From Gammaproteobacteria bacterium (GTDB lineage: Bacteria > Pseudomonadota > Gammaproteobacteria > GCA-002705445 > GCA-002716945): a stretch of DNA of 54,541 nucleotides. The stretch lies in contig JAQWOB010000023.1 of the NCBI GenBank assembly GCA_029246085.1, positions 1 through 54,541 of the forward strand. Reading direction: 5' to 3'. The notes beneath the pieces were generated by a model. The model saw only the letters and a list, made by a program, of their open reading frames with translations. It was not told where the DNA came from and made no database searches. Within the stretch, counting starts at the first letter, position 1. Every line of letters starts with the position of its first letter. The translations under genes were made by a program, and so were the position numbers. Positions 9,775 through 20,035 of this stretch are shown in pieces.

Positions 9775-10633
9775 ATTTTCATTATCGTGGATTAAAGCAC
9801 GAGAACAATATGATTTAAAATATAGAAGTAATTTGTTAAAAGAACAGTATAAAAAAGACAGGTCTTCCTTTAATCGAATCATTGACCTAGGCTCTGGAAA
9901 TGGATCATTTTTAAGATACTGTCATTGCAAGAAAATAATTTTCAAGGAAATGCTTCTCATAGATTATGACTCTAAGCTTTTAAGAGATTTTTATGCATCA
10001 ACTTATAGTTATCTAAATGGAAAAGACTATAATATTTTAAAAGAATCTCCGACAAAGTATAAGTTAAAAAAAATAGATACAATCAAAACTAAAAATATTC
10101 AATTAATGAATGCTGATATTTTAAAATCATTAAATATTATTAATAATTATGATTTAATTAGTTTGTCAGCAATGTCAGATATACTTCCAACATTATTTAT
10201 TAAGAAACTTTTAGATAAAGTAGGTAAAAATAAAATAATATATTTTTCTATATGTTTTGATGGGAGAATTAAATGGGCTTCTAGTCATAAGTATGATAAA
10301 TATATTTTAACGATGTTTAATAAAAATCAGGAAACTAATAAGAGTTCTGGATATGTGGTTGGCGCAAAAAGCATTGAACTTATAAGAGAGTGTAGTATGA
10401 AGAAAAAATATAATTTTCAGATTGAAGACTCTTCTTGGGAATTAAAATCTTATGATGAAAATTCCAAATGTTTTCAAAAAATGTATTTAGATACAATATG
10501 TAAACCATTAAAAAAAGATGATATCACAAATAAAGATATGCTGAGTGAATGGCGGAAGGTAAAATTGAAAGATATTGTAACTGGTAAATCAAAAATTATT
10601 GTAGGCCATAAAGATATTTTAATATTAACATAA
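9761..10633 (+). CDS. Class I SAM-dependent methyltransferase
   Basis: RIIDLGSGNGSFLRYC..LMNADILKSL; start at internal ATG, overlaps GT4 by 14 nt. Confidence 0.75.
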   Translation: MEQGKFSLSWIKAREQYDLKYRSNLLKEQYKKDRSSFNRIIDLGSGNGSFLRYCHCKKIIFKEMLLIDYDSKLLRDFYASTYSYLNGKDYNILKESPTKYKLKKIDTIKTKNIQLMNADILKSLNIINNYDLISLSAMSDILPTLFIKKLLDKVGKNKIIYFSICFDGRIKWASSHKYDKYILTMFNKNQETNKSSGYVVGAKSIELIRECSMKKKYNFQIEDSSWELKSYDENSKCFQKMYLDTICKPLKKDDITNKDMLSEWRKVKLKDIVTGKSKIIVGHKDILILT

Positions 10634-11526
10634 TGAATATCAAAGATTCTTTAAAGTATATTCTATCTATTTTAATAATTTATTATATTATTGAGCATTA
10701 TGGAATCAATATATCTAATATGCTTTCCATCATAGACATACGGTATATTTTATTAATTATGCTCATAAGTATTATACAGCATTTTTTATCAGCATATAGA
10801 TGGATGTATATTTCTAAAATTACTAATCTGGATATTAGTTTTAGAAATTCTATCCAATTTTATTATATATCTAGTTTTATGAATAATATTTTGCCAGGTG
10901 GAATTATGGGAGATATGTTTCGCATTTATCATACTACAGAAAATAAAATGGAAATTCTAAAAATAGGAAAATCCGTACAAGCTGTTATTTTTGAGAGATT
11001 ATCTGGTCAAATTATGCTGCTTGCTTTTTTCATAGTTTCTCTAACTTTTTATTTTCTTATAAATAATAAATACGAAGCTTTCCTTTACTTATTTTTCCCT
11101 TCATTATTAATATTTTTTATATTTAAATTATTTCTGAATAAGAAAATTAAAAAAATGCTAAATGATAAGAAAATTGGTCATAATATTTATGCAGTTTTTT
11201 CCGGGGAGGTGTTTTGGAGGCATTTAATACTATCGTTTTTCGTTGTGTGTTCATATGTACTTATCTATGTAATATCTGCAGTTTCATTAGGGCTAGATAT
11301 TGATTATCTTGCGTTTATGGTTTTTTCTCCAATAATCTTATTTTCTATGACTTTACCAATCAGTATTGGAGGTTGGGGGATAAGAGAATTAACCGCTCTT
11401 TTACTATCTTTGCTTTTAGGGCTTTCAGCGTCTTCAAGTATTAGTGTATCCATCATATATGGGATATTAAATTTAATATGCTCTTTACCAGGACTTTATT
11501 TTTTTTTACAAATTAAATCAAAATAA
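10633..11526 (+). CDS. Lysylphosphatidylglycerol synthase TM/UPF0104 flippase-like membrane protein
   Basis: Multi-TM; NNILPGGIMGDMFRIY and ISIGGWGIRELTALLLSLLLG signatures; TAATG coupling with upstream gene. Confidence 0.85.
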   Translation: MNIKDSLKYILSILIIYYIIEHYGINISNMLSIIDIRYILLIMLISIIQHFLSAYRWMYISKITNLDISFRNSIQFYYISSFMNNILPGGIMGDMFRIYHTTENKMEILKIGKSVQAVIFERLSGQIMLLAFFIVSLTFYFLINNKYEAFLYLFFPSLLIFFIFKLFLNKKIKKMLNDKKIGHNIYAVFSGEVFWRHLILSFFVVCSYVLIYVISAVSLGLDIDYLAFMVFSPIILFSMTLPISIGGWGIRELTALLLSLLLGLSASSSISVSIIYGILNLICSLPGLYFFLQIKSK

Positions 11527-12387
11527 ATCAATATCACATAAAATATCACTACCCATCTTCATATAAGATATTTTGTGTTCACAAACTTCTTTTAATGACT
11601 TTTGTTTTGGAATTATAAAGCTACTAATTCCTTCCCCTAATATTATTGGACTGATACATAAATGTAATTTATCAAGTAAATTTTTTTCATAAAATTTTGA
11701 AATAGTTTTTCCGCCACCTTCTATGAAAACTATTCTTTTATTTAGCTTAGTTAGCAATGATAGTATATCTTTTTCATCAAACTGATTATTTATTAGAGGT
11801 AATTGAAATATATTTTGATCTCTTGATTTTAATTTATCATGAATAATTTTATAACCATTATCGTCTTTATGATTAAATACATGATATTTTTTACTAAGCT
11901 TGTTGTTTTTATCTAAAATAATCCTCATAGGATTTTCACCTTTTACGAGTCTTGTTGTAAGCATAGGATTATCTGATTTAACAGTATTAGACCCTACAAT
12001 AATTATATCTGATATTGCTCTTAACATATGTATATGGATAAGATTTTCTTGAGAGCTTATATATTTTGACTCACTTGATTGTGTTGCTATGAATCCATCC
12101 AAGGTTTGCGCTAAATGACCTATCAGAAAAGTCTTTTTATTATTAAATATTATAGGAAGATATAGCTTGAAGAGATTATTTGTATATTCATCTATATCAA
12201 AATTATTATCAATCACCTCTTGTTTCTCTATACTATATTTATACTGATATTTTTTCTTATTTAATACTTTTTCTATAGTTACCTGAGATATGTCATCAAA
12301 ATTATCTAGCTTGAAGTATTTAGCTGCTAAAATTAGTGACCATGAAGATTTTTTTGTTATACTGAATTTATTAGATTTATTGTTCAT
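11518..12387 (-). CDS. RibD C-terminal (pyrimidine reductase/DHFR-like) domain protein
   Basis: LAQTLDGFIATQSSESKYISS..VGSNTVKSDNPMLTTRLV..VFIEGGGKTISKFYEKNLLDKLHLCISPIILGEG. Confidence 0.85.
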   Translation of the reverse strand: MNNKSNKFSITKKSSWSLILAAKYFKLDNFDDISQVTIEKVLNKKKYQYKYSIEKQEVIDNNFDIDEYTNNLFKLYLPIIFNNKKTFLIGHLAQTLDGFIATQSSESKYISSQENLIHIHMLRAISDIIIVGSNTVKSDNPMLTTRLVKGENPMRIILDKNNKLSKKYHVFNHKDDNGYKIIHDKLKSRDQNIFQLPLINNQFDEKDILSLLTKLNKRIVFIEGGGKTISKFYEKNLLDKLHLCISPIILGEGISSFIIPKQKSLKEVCEHKISYMKMGSDILCDIDLF

Positions 12388-12393
12388 AAGGTT

Positions 12394-12630
12394 ATGGGTT
12401 ATTTAAAAAGTACTATTATCAATATAATACATGGAGCACTCATTATTGTTCCCGTTATAATATTTATTCATTTTACATACTATTATTTTTCTAATTATAG
12501 CCCGATTCCGTCTATATATTATTTTTATGCTTCAATGGAATTAGGGCCTTTATATTTAACTATAAACTTTTATATTATAGGCTTACTAGGAAGATTTTTT
12601 AGTCAAAACCTTAGTTTTAATAATTTATAA
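12394..12630 (+). CDS. 78-aa predicted membrane protein, unknown
   Basis: Two hydrophobic segments, divergent from the RibD-like gene with a 6-bp gap. Confidence 0.55.
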   Translation: MGYLKSTIINIIHGALIIVPVIIFIHFTYYYFSNYSPIPSIYYFYASMELGPLYLTINFYIIGLLGRFFSQNLSFNNL

Positions 12631-13080
12631 TATAGTGGGGTTAGGAGCATCTCCATATACCTCATCTGGATCAAATACTTTTTCTTTTTCAGTAAAGGTT
12701 AGTTTCGCTTTTTTACCATCATATTTTATTTCACGATAAAAACATGAAAAATAACCGACATGACAGCTTGCATTTCCAGCTACAGTCACTTTAATCCATA
12801 CACAATCTTGGTCATCATCAATAAATATGCTATCAACCTTTTGTACAAAACCACTAGTGGCACCTTTATGCCATATGCATTTTCTACTTCTACTATAATA
12901 ATGAGCTTCTCTTTTCTCAATTGTAAGCTTAAGAGCCTCTGCATTCATGAATGCATGCATTAATAGGACACCTGTTTTTGTATCAGTAGTAACAACTGGG
13001 ATAAACCCATCAGAATTAAACTTTGGACTAAGTTCATTTCCTTCTTCTACTTCTTTAATTGATATTCTATCTTTAAACAT
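12625..13080 (-). CDS. hisI: Phosphoribosyl-AMP cyclohydrolase
   Basis: AFMNAEALKLTIEKREAHYYSRSRKCIWHKGATSGFVQKV..DDQDCVWIKV. Confidence 0.93.
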   Translation of the reverse strand: MFKDRISIKEVEEGNELSPKFNSDGFIPVVTTDTKTGVLLMHAFMNAEALKLTIEKREAHYYSRSRKCIWHKGATSGFVQKVDSIFIDDDQDCVWIKVTVAGNASCHVGYFSCFYREIKYDGKKAKLTFTEKEKVFDPDEVYGDAPNPTIL

Positions 13081-13082
13081 AA

Positions 13083-13262
13083 CTACTTTTTCTTAAACAT
13101 TGATTTCTGTATAAAATTCTTACCGCAATAATAACATTCTACAGTTCCATCTTCACTATTAACTTTTAAGAATATTTGAGGGTGGGAACCACTTATATCG
13201 TCACCAGAGCAACTTATTATGTCTATATCATCTTCTATTATTTTGATATTAGATACTCTCAT
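13083..13262 (-). CDS. CHCC-type zinc-finger small protein (59 aa)
   Basis: Hand translation: MRVSNIKIIEDDIDIISCSGDDISGSHPQIFLKVNSEDGTVECYYCGKNFIQKSMFKKK; C-x8-H-x14-C-x2-C. Confidence 0.8.
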   Translation of the reverse strand: MRVSNIKIIEDDIDIISCSGDDISGSHPQIFLKVNSEDGTVECYYCGKNFIQKSMFKKK

Positions 13263-13266
13263 ATAT

Positions 13267-13926
13267 CTATAAAGAACTATAATCTCCTAGTTTCATCAAT
13301 CTTTCTCTAAACCTTTCCTTGATTTCTTCTGTCAAATATTTTAAGTCTACCGCTTTCTTCATTTTATCAATATTATTTATATCTTGAAATAATATCTCAG
13401 AAATTTCATATATAGACATACTGTCACTTTCTTTTCTTATATATTCAACCTCATCACCTCTAGATATGCTTCCTGTTTCTAATACTCTTAAATAAGATCC
13501 TAATAGACCACTTTGAGAAAACTTTTTTGTAAAATCTCTACTATTCATTTTTATTCCAATTTTATAACAGGGAATTCTTGGTTGAGAGATTTGGAAGAGA
13601 CAATTACCAATTTTTAGTTCATCACCAATATATATTTCTTTTTCATCAAAATCATCAATTGTAAGATTTTCTCCAACTAGTCCAAATTCACTATAATCTT
13701 GATTCATTTCTTTTGACCAAGTCTGGTAATGCTTATGTGAGTATGCATATAGAGCTTTGTCATACCCTCCATGAACTTTCATATCTGCTTGCCTATCACC
13801 AAGCAATCCAACCTCAGTAACCTCAATGGAGCCTTCTATTGGTTTTTTATATATACTAGTGGTAAGCTCTTTGCCGTTAAACATGACTTTTTTGGGCTCA
13901 GAAATATTTATAGATAAAATTTTCAT
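13267..13926 (-). CDS. MOSC domain protein (YiiM-like)
   Basis: VGLLGDRQADMKVHGGYDKALYAYSHKHYQTW; GENLTIDDF; PRIPCYKIG. Confidence 0.9.
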   Translation of the reverse strand: MKILSINISEPKKVMFNGKELTTSIYKKPIEGSIEVTEVGLLGDRQADMKVHGGYDKALYAYSHKHYQTWSKEMNQDYSEFGLVGENLTIDDFDEKEIYIGDELKIGNCLFQISQPRIPCYKIGIKMNSRDFTKKFSQSGLLGSYLRVLETGSISRGDEVEYIRKESDSMSIYEISEILFQDINNIDKMKKAVDLKYLTEEIKERFRERLMKLGDYSSL

Positions 13927-13978
13927 ATTTTAGATAAAGTAATTATATAATCTCATTATAAAAAAAGGATAACTTAAG

Positions 13979-14878
13979 ATGACTTCATATACAACGAATT
14001 GGATATTATTATTACTGTTATCGGCTATTTGGGGAGGCGCTTTTACTCTTAATAAGTTTGCGCTAGAAGCTTATAGTCCAGAAGTCTTAGTAACAGGACG
14101 CCTACTTATTGCTAGTATAGTGCTTCTGGGTTTTGTCTTAACAGTTTTTAAAAAGATTAATATCGATTTATCAAACTGGCGTTATTACTTTTTTATGAGT
14201 ATTGTGGGAATTGTAGCTCCTTTTCTATTAATTTCATATGGACAAATTGGAATTGATAGTTCTTTGGCTGGTATATTAATGTCAACAATGCCTATCTCTA
14301 CATTAATATTGTCTCATTTTTTTTTGAATGATGAAAATATGACAAAGAAAAAACTTATTGGTTTTTTAGTTGCATTTACTGGAATTATTATTTTAATTAT
14401 GCCGGACAAAAATATTATTGAAAATAATATAATTGATGGTATTTATTCTGAATTGATGGTCATAAGTGGAGCAATACTTTATTCATTTGCTGCAGTGTAT
14501 GGAAAGAGATTTAAAATTACAAATCCTCTGAATGCATCAACAGGAGTGATATTGTATTCTGCAGCTATTATGAGCATATATATAATGTTAAATATTGACC
14601 TAGCCCCACACTCATATGGCGATTATGAACATATTTTGGCAATAGTTATATTAGGAGTTTTTTGTACAGCTATTGCAACGATTATATATTTTCAAATATT
14701 ACAATCTTCAGGGGCAACCTTTATATCTATAATGAATTATCTTATCCCTGTCTGGGCTATCTTGTTCGGTGTTATCTTTTTTAATGAAGATGTGTCATGG
14801 AATTATCTTGTAGGCTTAATTATTGTGATATTAGGTATACAAATAAGTCAAATTAAAAGAAAGCCTAATAAAATCTAA
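13979..14878 (+). CDS. EamA/DMT-family transporter
   Basis: 10-TM-type sequence, two EamA repeats (LLLSAIWGGAFTLNKFAL..YLIPVWAILFGVIFFNE). Confidence 0.9.
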   Translation: MTSYTTNWILLLLLSAIWGGAFTLNKFALEAYSPEVLVTGRLLIASIVLLGFVLTVFKKINIDLSNWRYYFFMSIVGIVAPFLLISYGQIGIDSSLAGILMSTMPISTLILSHFFLNDENMTKKKLIGFLVAFTGIIILIMPDKNIIENNIIDGIYSELMVISGAILYSFAAVYGKRFKITNPLNASTGVILYSAAIMSIYIMLNIDLAPHSYGDYEHILAIVILGVFCTAIATIIYFQILQSSGATFISIMNYLIPVWAILFGVIFFNEDVSWNYLVGLIIVILGIQISQIKRKPNKI

Positions 14879-14943
14879 AACATGAACACTTTGGTTCACT
14901 TGGTTTCATGGTATATTTATATTATAAATATATGAGGAATACT

Positions 14944-15258
14944 ATGTTATATGATGACAAGCTTGCAATGGCTAAAAAATTAAAAATAGAATCTGCAACA
15001 TTTCAAAAGATACTTGATCATTTGAGAAAGAACCCTGATGTTCAAAATATTGACATGATGAATTTGGCAAACTTCTGCCGTAATTGTATATCTAAATGGT
15101 ATATGTCAGAAGCTGAGAAATTAGGAGATAAATTGACTTATGATGAAGCTCGAGAATTAGTTTATGGAATGCCTTATTCTGAATATAAGAGTAAGCATCA
15201 AAAAGAGGCAACTAAAGAACAACTTGAGAAGTTTAATGAAGGTAAAAAAAAGAACTAG
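14944..15258 (+). CDS. DUF1244 family protein
   Basis: HLRKNPDVQNIDMMNLANFCRNCISKWY..EARELVYGMPYSEYKSKHQ. Confidence 0.88.
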   Translation: MLYDDKLAMAKKLKIESATFQKILDHLRKNPDVQNIDMMNLANFCRNCISKWYMSEAEKLGDKLTYDEARELVYGMPYSEYKSKHQKEATKEQLEKFNEGKKKN

Positions 15259-16003
15259 ACTTCAATTATCAAATGATGATCTTTTGAGATATAACAAACA
15301 TATTCTTTTAGAAGAAATTCAGACTGATGGGCTTGAGATCTTAAAACAAAAACATGTGGCGATAATAGGCCTTGGGGGTCTTGGTTGTCCAGTTGCTCAG
15401 TATTTATCAACTTCAGGGCTTGGTAAAATTACATTGATAGATGATGACGTAGTGGATGAAACAAATCTTCAGAGACAAATACTTTATACTTCTGAAGACC
15501 TTGGCCTATATAAGGCTGACGTAGCATGCAAAAGATTGAAGATATTAAATCCTGATATAAATATTGAAGGTTACAATATACGATTCACAAATGATTCAGT
15601 TAGTCTTATGAAAGATGTAGACATAATTATTGATGCTACTGATAATTTTAAATCAAGATCACTGATTAATAAGATATCTTTATTTTTAAAAAAACCCTTA
15701 GTGATGGGTGCTGCCATAAAGATGCAGGGACAAGTTGCAGTTTTCCGAAATGATTTATCTGATATGCCTTGCTATAATTGTCTTTATGACGATATAGAGG
15801 ACGAAATCAACTCATGTATAGACCTCGGAGTTTTATCTACATTAACTGGGATGATAGGTTCCCTTCAGGCAACTGAGGTTATAAAGACTTTGATAGGCTT
15901 TGGTGAATCACTAGAAAGCAAATTATTATTAGTAGATTTAAAGTATATGGGTTTTAGAACTGTTAAAATAATTAAAGATAATAAATGTAAAGTTTGCAAT
16001 TAA
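15236..16003 (+). CDS. moeB: Molybdopterin synthase adenylyltransferase MoeB/ThiF-like
   Basis: RYNKHILLEEIQTDGLEILKQKHVAIIGLGGLGCPVAQYLSTSGLG; start trimmed to internal ATG. Confidence 0.9.
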   Translation: MKVKKRTRLQLSNDDLLRYNKHILLEEIQTDGLEILKQKHVAIIGLGGLGCPVAQYLSTSGLGKITLIDDDVVDETNLQRQILYTSEDLGLYKADVACKRLKILNPDINIEGYNIRFTNDSVSLMKDVDIIIDATDNFKSRSLINKISLFLKKPLVMGAAIKMQGQVAVFRNDLSDMPCYNCLYDDIEDEINSCIDLGVLSTLTGMIGSLQATEVIKTLIGFGESLESKLLLVDLKYMGFRTVKIIKDNKCKVCN

Positions 16004-16004
16004 A

Positions 16005-17015
16005 ATGATCAAAGATAAACTAAATAGACAATTTGAGTATCTAAGAATTTCAGTCACTGATAAATGTAATTTTAGATGTACATATTGTATGCCTAAGGAG
16101 ATATTTGATAGTAAGCATCAGTTTCTGAAAAAAAATGAATTACTGACATATGAGGAAATCATAGAGGTTGCTAAAACTTTAAAACCATTTGGTTTAAAGA
16201 AAATTAGACTTACTGGTGGAGAGCCGCTTCTAAGAAAAAATATTGAGTATTTGGTTGAAGGTTTGAAAAAAGATGCATTGATTGATAAGGTTATGATTAC
16301 TAGTAATGGGTCTTTATTAACTAAAGAAAAACTAATAGCCTTACAGAAAAGTGGGTTAGATTCAGTAACTATAAGTTTGGATGCTTCGTCTCAAAAAGTA
16401 GCGAATATAATGAATCCTGTTAATAATAACTATATTTTAGTATCAGAGGCTATAGATAATGTTATTAGTATATTTGATAGTGTTAAGGTAAATATGGTTG
16501 TTATAAAAGGAGTAAATGATAAAGAAATTATCCCTATGGTAGAAAAATTTTTAGGCAAAAGCGTTGAGTTAAGGTTTATTGAATATATGGATGTAGGAGA
16601 ATCTAATAATTGGTCTCTGAGTAATGTATTTTCTTCAAAAGAAACCAAAGATTTAGTTGGGAAATATTTTAGTTTAAAAAAACTACCTGATTTAATAGAT
16701 TCTACATCTGAGAAATGGTCTATAGATAATTATGCATTGAATATTGCTTTTATTTCGTCTATATCAAAACCTTTTTGTTCTGAATGTAACCGTGGCAGGC
16801 TATCAGCAAATGGTAATTTTTATACATGTTTGTTTTCAGATAAGCCTTATAATTTTTCTAGTTACTTTAGAAATGAAAAAAACAACTTATCTTTTAATGA
16901 TTATTTTATTAAAGTTTGGTCTAATAGAAATGACCAGTATTCTCAATTGAGAGTTATTAATAAGATTGATAAAAGTAAAAAAAATAAAGTAGAAATGTCA
17001 TATATTGGTGGATAA
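16005..17015 (+). CDS. moaA: GTP 3',8-cyclase MoaA
   Basis: CNFRCTYCMP, LTGGEPLLR, FCSECNRGRLSANGNFYTCLFS, C-terminal GG. Confidence 0.97.
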   Translation: MIKDKLNRQFEYLRISVTDKCNFRCTYCMPKEIFDSKHQFLKKNELLTYEEIIEVAKTLKPFGLKKIRLTGGEPLLRKNIEYLVEGLKKDALIDKVMITSNGSLLTKEKLIALQKSGLDSVTISLDASSQKVANIMNPVNNNYILVSEAIDNVISIFDSVKVNMVVIKGVNDKEIIPMVEKFLGKSVELRFIEYMDVGESNNWSLSNVFSSKETKDLVGKYFSLKKLPDLIDSTSEKWSIDNYALNIAFISSISKPFCSECNRGRLSANGNFYTCLFSDKPYNFSSYFRNEKNNLSFNDYFIKVWSNRNDQYSQLRVINKIDKSKKNKVEMSYIGG

Positions 17016-17074
17016 TAATTATATTTATAGTCTGCTAAGTTGTAATATCAATATTAGAAAGTTAATATCAGTAT

Positions 17075-17338
17075 ATGTATATATTTATGAGTTATTTTTT
17101 TTATCTGATATCGGCTGTTGCCGGTTATATGGCTGCCTTTGATTTACTCATTCAAGTGTTTCCAGATTATGGATTTATAGAACTCACTACTGGATTTTTT
17201 GTCACTCTTATGTTTTTCCCTTTAGTCCCACTTTATCCTGGTATAAACAGTGGAGAATGGCTTTTAGCTATTATTTGTTATGCTTCTATAATGTTAGGGG
17301 TAATATCAGGTAATCAAGCAAGAAAATCTAAGACTTAA
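17075..17338 (+). CDS. 87-aa predicted membrane protein
   Basis: Hydrophobic ORF inside the moa cluster. Confidence 0.5.
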   Translation: MYIFMSYFFYLISAVAGYMAAFDLLIQVFPDYGFIELTTGFFVTLMFFPLVPLYPGINSGEWLLAIICYASIMLGVISGNQARKSKT

Positions 17339-17431
17339 ACATACTGTTTTAGTAATTTTTGACTTTTTTAAAGCAAATTGTTAATTTTGTTGATAATAAT
17401 CATTTTTATAACTATGATACATAGGCAAATC

Positions 17432-17665
17432 ATGAAAATTTATGTTAAATATTTTGCTAGTGTTAGAGATATAATGGGCAAAGATTCTGAAGATCTTAAA
17501 ATTGAGACTAGCCTCTCAGCTAATGAATTATGGAAAAGCTTAACAGTTGGTAAAAAGACTCCCATCAGAGTATTAGTAGCTGTAAACCATGAGTATGTTG
17601 ACAAAAACTTTAAATTAAAAAATGGAGATGAAATTGCTTTTTTCCCTCCAGTTACAGGTGGTTAA
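17432..17665 (+). CDS. moaD: Molybdopterin synthase sulfur-carrier subunit MoaD
   Basis: MKIYVKYFASVRDIMG..GDEIAFFPPVTGG; start trimmed from track ORF. Confidence 0.93.
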   Translation: MKIYVKYFASVRDIMGKDSEDLKIETSLSANELWKSLTVGKKTPIRVLVAVNHEYVDKNFKLKNGDEIAFFPPVTGG

Positions 17666-17667
17666 TT

Positions 17668-18126
17668 ATGAAAATTGAAATTATGAATGAAAAATTTGAC
17701 CCATGGCAGTCATTGGTTGATTATAAAAAAAATGTTTTACAAAACAATCCTAAGATTGGAGCAACATCTGTTTTTGTAGGTACTGTGAGAGATTTTAATG
17801 ATGATGAAGAAGTTCAGAATATGGAGTTAGAACATTATCCGGGAATGACAGAAAAATATCTAGAAGACATAGTGAATGCTGCAATTAAAAAATATAAGAT
17901 TATTGATGGCCTTGTTATCCATAGAGTTGGAGCATTAGAACCAACAGATCCAATAGTTATTGTTGCTTCTTGGTCAGAGCATAGAGACAATGCATTCAAT
18001 GCTACGCGCGATATCATGGAAGCATTAAAGGCAGAAGCTCCTTTTTGGAAAAAAGAGTCAACTAATAATGGTTTCAGATGGGTAGAGCCTACTATTGGAG
18101 AAGAAAATAACATTGATGAAATTTAA
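17668..18126 (+). CDS. moaE: Molybdopterin synthase catalytic subunit MoaE
   Basis: [52 protein letters not shown]. Confidence 0.96.
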   Translation: MKIEIMNEKFDPWQSLVDYKKNVLQNNPKIGATSVFVGTVRDFNDDEEVQNMELEHYPGMTEKYLEDIVNAAIKKYKIIDGLVIHRVGALEPTDPIVIVASWSEHRDNAFNATRDIMEALKAEAPFWKKESTNNGFRWVEPTIGEENNIDEI

Positions 18127-19312
18127 AAAAGTTGTTTTAGCATATTCTGGTGGATTAGATACATCAGTCATCGCAAAGTGGTTGATGGAGAAGTATGAGT
18201 GTGAAGTTATTACGTTTACTGCTGATATAGGCCAGGGCTCGGAAACTAAAGATGCTAAAGTTAAAGCCAAAAAACTTGGAATTAAAAAAATATATATAGA
18301 GGATTTACAGGAAACATTTGTTAAGGATTATGTGTATCCAATGTTTAGATCTAATGCTATATATGAGGGTGAATATTTTCTAGGAACATCGATCGCAAGA
18401 CCTTTGATTAGCAAGAGACTGATAGAGATAGCTAAAAAAGAAGGGGCAGACGCTATATGTCATGGGGCGACTGGAAAAGGAAACGATCAAGTCAGGTTTG
18501 AATTATCGGCATATGCCTTAAATCCAAAAATTAAAATTATAGCTCCTTGGAGAGAATGGGCATTTAATTCAAGAAAAGATTTAGTCAGATATGCAAGGTT
18601 AAATAAAATAGCTATAGATTTTGATTTAGGCAAAAAAAGCCCATACTCCATGGATGCAAATATATTACATACTTCCTATGAAGGTGGAATTTTGGAGGAC
18701 CCCTGGAAAACCCCAGAAGAGTCAATGTGGTTAAGAACTAAATCTATTGAAAAGGCGGCTAATAAAGCGGATATTTTAGAGTTAGAATTTAAAAATGGGG
18801 ATATTATTAAAATCAATAAGAAAATATTGTCACCATGCAAAGTACTAGAGAAGCTAAATCAATTAGCTGGAAAACATGGCATTGGAAGAATAGATATCGT
18901 GGAAAATCGCTATGTTGGTATTAAATCTAGGGGCTGTTATGAAACCCCTGGTGGTACGATATATCATAAAGCGCATAAAGCCATGGAGTCTATAACCATG
19001 GACCGTGAACTTTTACACCTAAAGGAAGATCTTGCGAACAGGTATACGAGACTAATCTATAATGGTTATTGGTTTAGCCCCGAAAGAGAAAGTTTGCAAA
19101 AATTAATCAATGATTCGCAGAGGAAGGTTAGCGGTATAGTCAGAATTAAGCTTTTAAAAGGTAATGTGATGGTGCTTGGAAGAAAATCCCCTTATTCTAT
19201 ATATAGCGAGGATTTATCTACTTTCGAGACAGATTCTGGTGATTATGATCAAAGAGATGCGGAAGGTTTTATTAGAGTTAATTCGCTTAGATTAAGAAAT
19301 AAGCAGAAGTAA
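18116..19312 (+). CDS. argG: Argininosuccinate synthase
   Basis: [55 protein letters not shown]. Confidence 0.97.
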   Translation: MKFKKVVLAYSGGLDTSVIAKWLMEKYECEVITFTADIGQGSETKDAKVKAKKLGIKKIYIEDLQETFVKDYVYPMFRSNAIYEGEYFLGTSIARPLISKRLIEIAKKEGADAICHGATGKGNDQVRFELSAYALNPKIKIIAPWREWAFNSRKDLVRYARLNKIAIDFDLGKKSPYSMDANILHTSYEGGILEDPWKTPEESMWLRTKSIEKAANKADILELEFKNGDIIKINKKILSPCKVLEKLNQLAGKHGIGRIDIVENRYVGIKSRGCYETPGGTIYHKAHKAMESITMDRELLHLKEDLANRYTRLIYNGYWFSPERESLQKLINDSQRKVSGIVRIKLLKGNVMVLGRKSPYSIYSEDLSTFETDSGDYDQRDAEGFIRVNSLRLRNKQK

Positions 19313-20035
19313 TTATTTGTAAACCTCATTTAGTATTACGGTAAAAACTAGAGCTTCTTTACGATATTGCTCTATTTTTACAGGTATAAAATCATAATCG
19401 ACAGCATACCAAGTTAAAGTACTTCGTTTATTATTTTCGATTAATTTTTTAATAACTATAGTATTAGTCTCTCCAAAGACTGTATTAATAATAGCATCAG
19501 AATGCAGGACAAAAGAATACTTTCTTAACCTACCTTTATCAATAATATTGTATTTATATTCAAATACCCCTGTTTTCATCTTTTCTTGGAAATCAATTTG
19601 TACAGATAGCCTATCTAGAGAATAAGGTATGTTAGTATGTTCTTGTTTATTATTATTCTCTATTGTATAAGCATAATTATTATCTAAATTAAAAATAGTT
19701 TCTATTAGTTGATAGCTGTTCTTTTTCTCTTTTATAAACTTATATGATATTGGTTTTATCATACGATTTTCTTTGATAAAACTTGTTGTCTCCAATCTAT
19801 TATCTTTTTTAAGTTTAAATATTCCAGCAGATTTACTCTTAATATTAAATTTATAAATGGAACCATTTTTAAATAATGTTTGTTCACTTGAGCCAAAATG
19901 GATATTACCTTTATATAGATCATACTGATATTTTGAAATTAATAATTCTTCTGCATAAGTATTATTAATAAATATAAAAAAAATAAATATCAGATATTTA
20001 TAATTCACTAATCTGCTAAGTGTTCTATAGGGCAT
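19313..20035 (-). CDS. DUF3108-like periplasmic protein
   Basis: N-terminal signal-like segment; YDLYKGNIHFGSSEQTLF; downstream of purN. Confidence 0.7.
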   Translation of the reverse strand: MPYRTLSRLVNYKYLIFIFFIFINNTYAEELLISKYQYDLYKGNIHFGSSEQTLFKNGSIYKFNIKSKSAGIFKLKKDNRLETTSFIKENRMIKPISYKFIKEKKNSYQLIETIFNLDNNYAYTIENNNKQEHTNIPYSLDRLSVQIDFQEKMKTGVFEYKYNIIDKGRLRKYSFVLHSDAIINTVFGETNTIVIKKLIENNKRSTLTWYAVDYDFIPVKIEQYRKEALVFTVILNEVYK

